This document shows, in pieces, positions 63,794 to 64,000 of a DNA stretch of 64,000 nt (its first letter is position 1; every line of letters starts with the position of its first letter). A program made the position numbers and the translations under genes. The notes below the pieces were generated by a model. The model was given only the letters and a program-made list of their open reading frames with translations. It ran no database searches and was not told where the DNA came from. Location: assembly GCF_000016065.1 (NCBI RefSeq), contig NC_009092.1, forward strand, positions 2,170,001 to 2,234,000, written 5' to 3'. The stretch is from Shewanella loihica PV-4 (GTDB lineage: Bacteria > Pseudomonadota > Gammaproteobacteria > Enterobacterales > Shewanellaceae).

Positions 63794-63838
63794 AGTCGAA
63801 GTTCATTGATAGTCGAAACTCATTGGTAGTCGAAACGA
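63794..63838. repeat. 17-bp tandem repeat at the end of the partial gene
   Basis: AGTCGAAGTTCATTGAT (63794-63810) is followed by AGTCGAAACTCATTGGT (63811-63827) and the start of a third unit. It straddles the stop codon of the gene running off the window. Confidence 0.7.
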
Positions 63839-64000
63839 CACTCCTCCGTATGACGGTTGAACCTGGCGAGAAAGCCAGGATGCTTCTCCAAGAAGGTTTT
63901 ACCAAAGTAGACCCCAAGATCGATACGCATGTTTGGGCGTTTGACGAAGGCGTCCATTGAGAGGTGCGACTGACGTACCTGCTCCTCGAACAGCAGCGCA
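63820..64000 (-). CDS. 3' end of an unidentified gene
   Basis: The last about 59 codons of a minus-strand gene that begins beyond the window. The encoded end has EEQVRQSHLSMDAFVKRPNM, then RIDLGVYFGKTFLEKHPGF and a final CRFDYQ before TGA at 63822-63820. It reads as real coding sequence but I do not recognise the family; the 17-bp repeat at its end may have altered the C-terminus. Confidence 0.6.
   Translation of the reverse strand, partial: ALLFEEQVRQSHLSMDAFVKRPNMRIDLGVYFGKTFLEKHPGFLARFNRHTEECRFDYQ

Noticed and set aside
1..64000. CRISPR arrays, rRNA operon or prophage
   Set aside because: No regularly spaced identical repeats, rRNA-like segments or phage structural genes were seen.

Overview
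The window looks like chromosomal DNA of a marine gammaproteobacterium, most probably a Shewanella. Three things suggest this. EF-P carries an arginine at the modified loop position and sits beside its rhamnosyltransferase gene earP. The ybfF, seqA, pgm, fldA and ybfE genes lie together as in enterics. The remaining content (TonB-dependent maltodextrin uptake, AdhE, bkdA1A2B, NIT-type chemoreceptor, ApbE/DUF3570/DUF4266 cluster) is typical of Shewanella. The genus is an inference; no rRNA gene is present.

Layout. 1-1.4 kb: an AT-rich DUF2971 gene ending in an attC-like hairpin, probably a solitary integron cassette. 1.5-12 kb: a maltodextrin/starch locus, with two secreted GH13 enzymes and a TonB-dependent receptor on the minus strand, and a cytoplasmic GH13 alpha-glucosidase and a sugar permease on the plus strand. 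Its divergent control region holds two 14-bp LacI-type palindromes. 12-19.7 kb: an RsmB-like rRNA/tRNA methyltransferase, a SWIM-SNF2 helicase, a YjbQ protein and a bacterial FAN1-like nuclease. 19.9-23.1 kb: a tight operon of TlpA-like thioredoxin, DUF4266 lipoprotein, DUF3570 outer-membrane barrel and ApbE flavin transferase. The DUF3570 protein carries two copies of a motif resembling the FMN-attachment site of NqrC/RnfG, so I read this as a possible flavinylated outer-membrane redox system. 23.3-24.9 kb: three small AT-rich genes, each followed by an attC site, in one orientation and with no integrase in the window (a CALIN-type cassette cluster).

25-42 kb is mostly housekeeping: asnS, nudL-pabB, class I fumarase, an S9 peptidase, GNAT and GFA proteins, a 2OG-Fe(II) oxygenase, adhE, a MarC-family protein, dgt and yfbR, followed by a 180-bp MITE-like element. 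42-51 kb: alaA, earP-efp, the fldA/ybfE/DUF2788/ybfF cluster, seqA-pgm and msrA. 51-57.5 kb: astE, the branched-chain keto-acid dehydrogenase operon bkdA1-bkdA2-bkdB behind a LiuR-like palindrome, and nadA. 57.7-64 kb: a NIT-domain chemoreceptor, tRNA-Ser(GGA), a ribbon-helix-helix protein, YjdM/PhnA, a cardiolipin synthase, an endonuclease/exonuclease/phosphatase protein and the 3' end of an unidentified gene.

How the parts work together. Extracellular or periplasmic amylases and the receptor bring in maltodextrins, the permease carries sugars across the inner membrane and the cytoplasmic alpha-glucosidase finishes hydrolysis. The bkd operon and astE serve amino-acid catabolism. EarP modifies EF-P. 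The most interesting region is 19.8-24.9 kb, where the putative flavinylation operon lies directly beside the integron cassette cluster.
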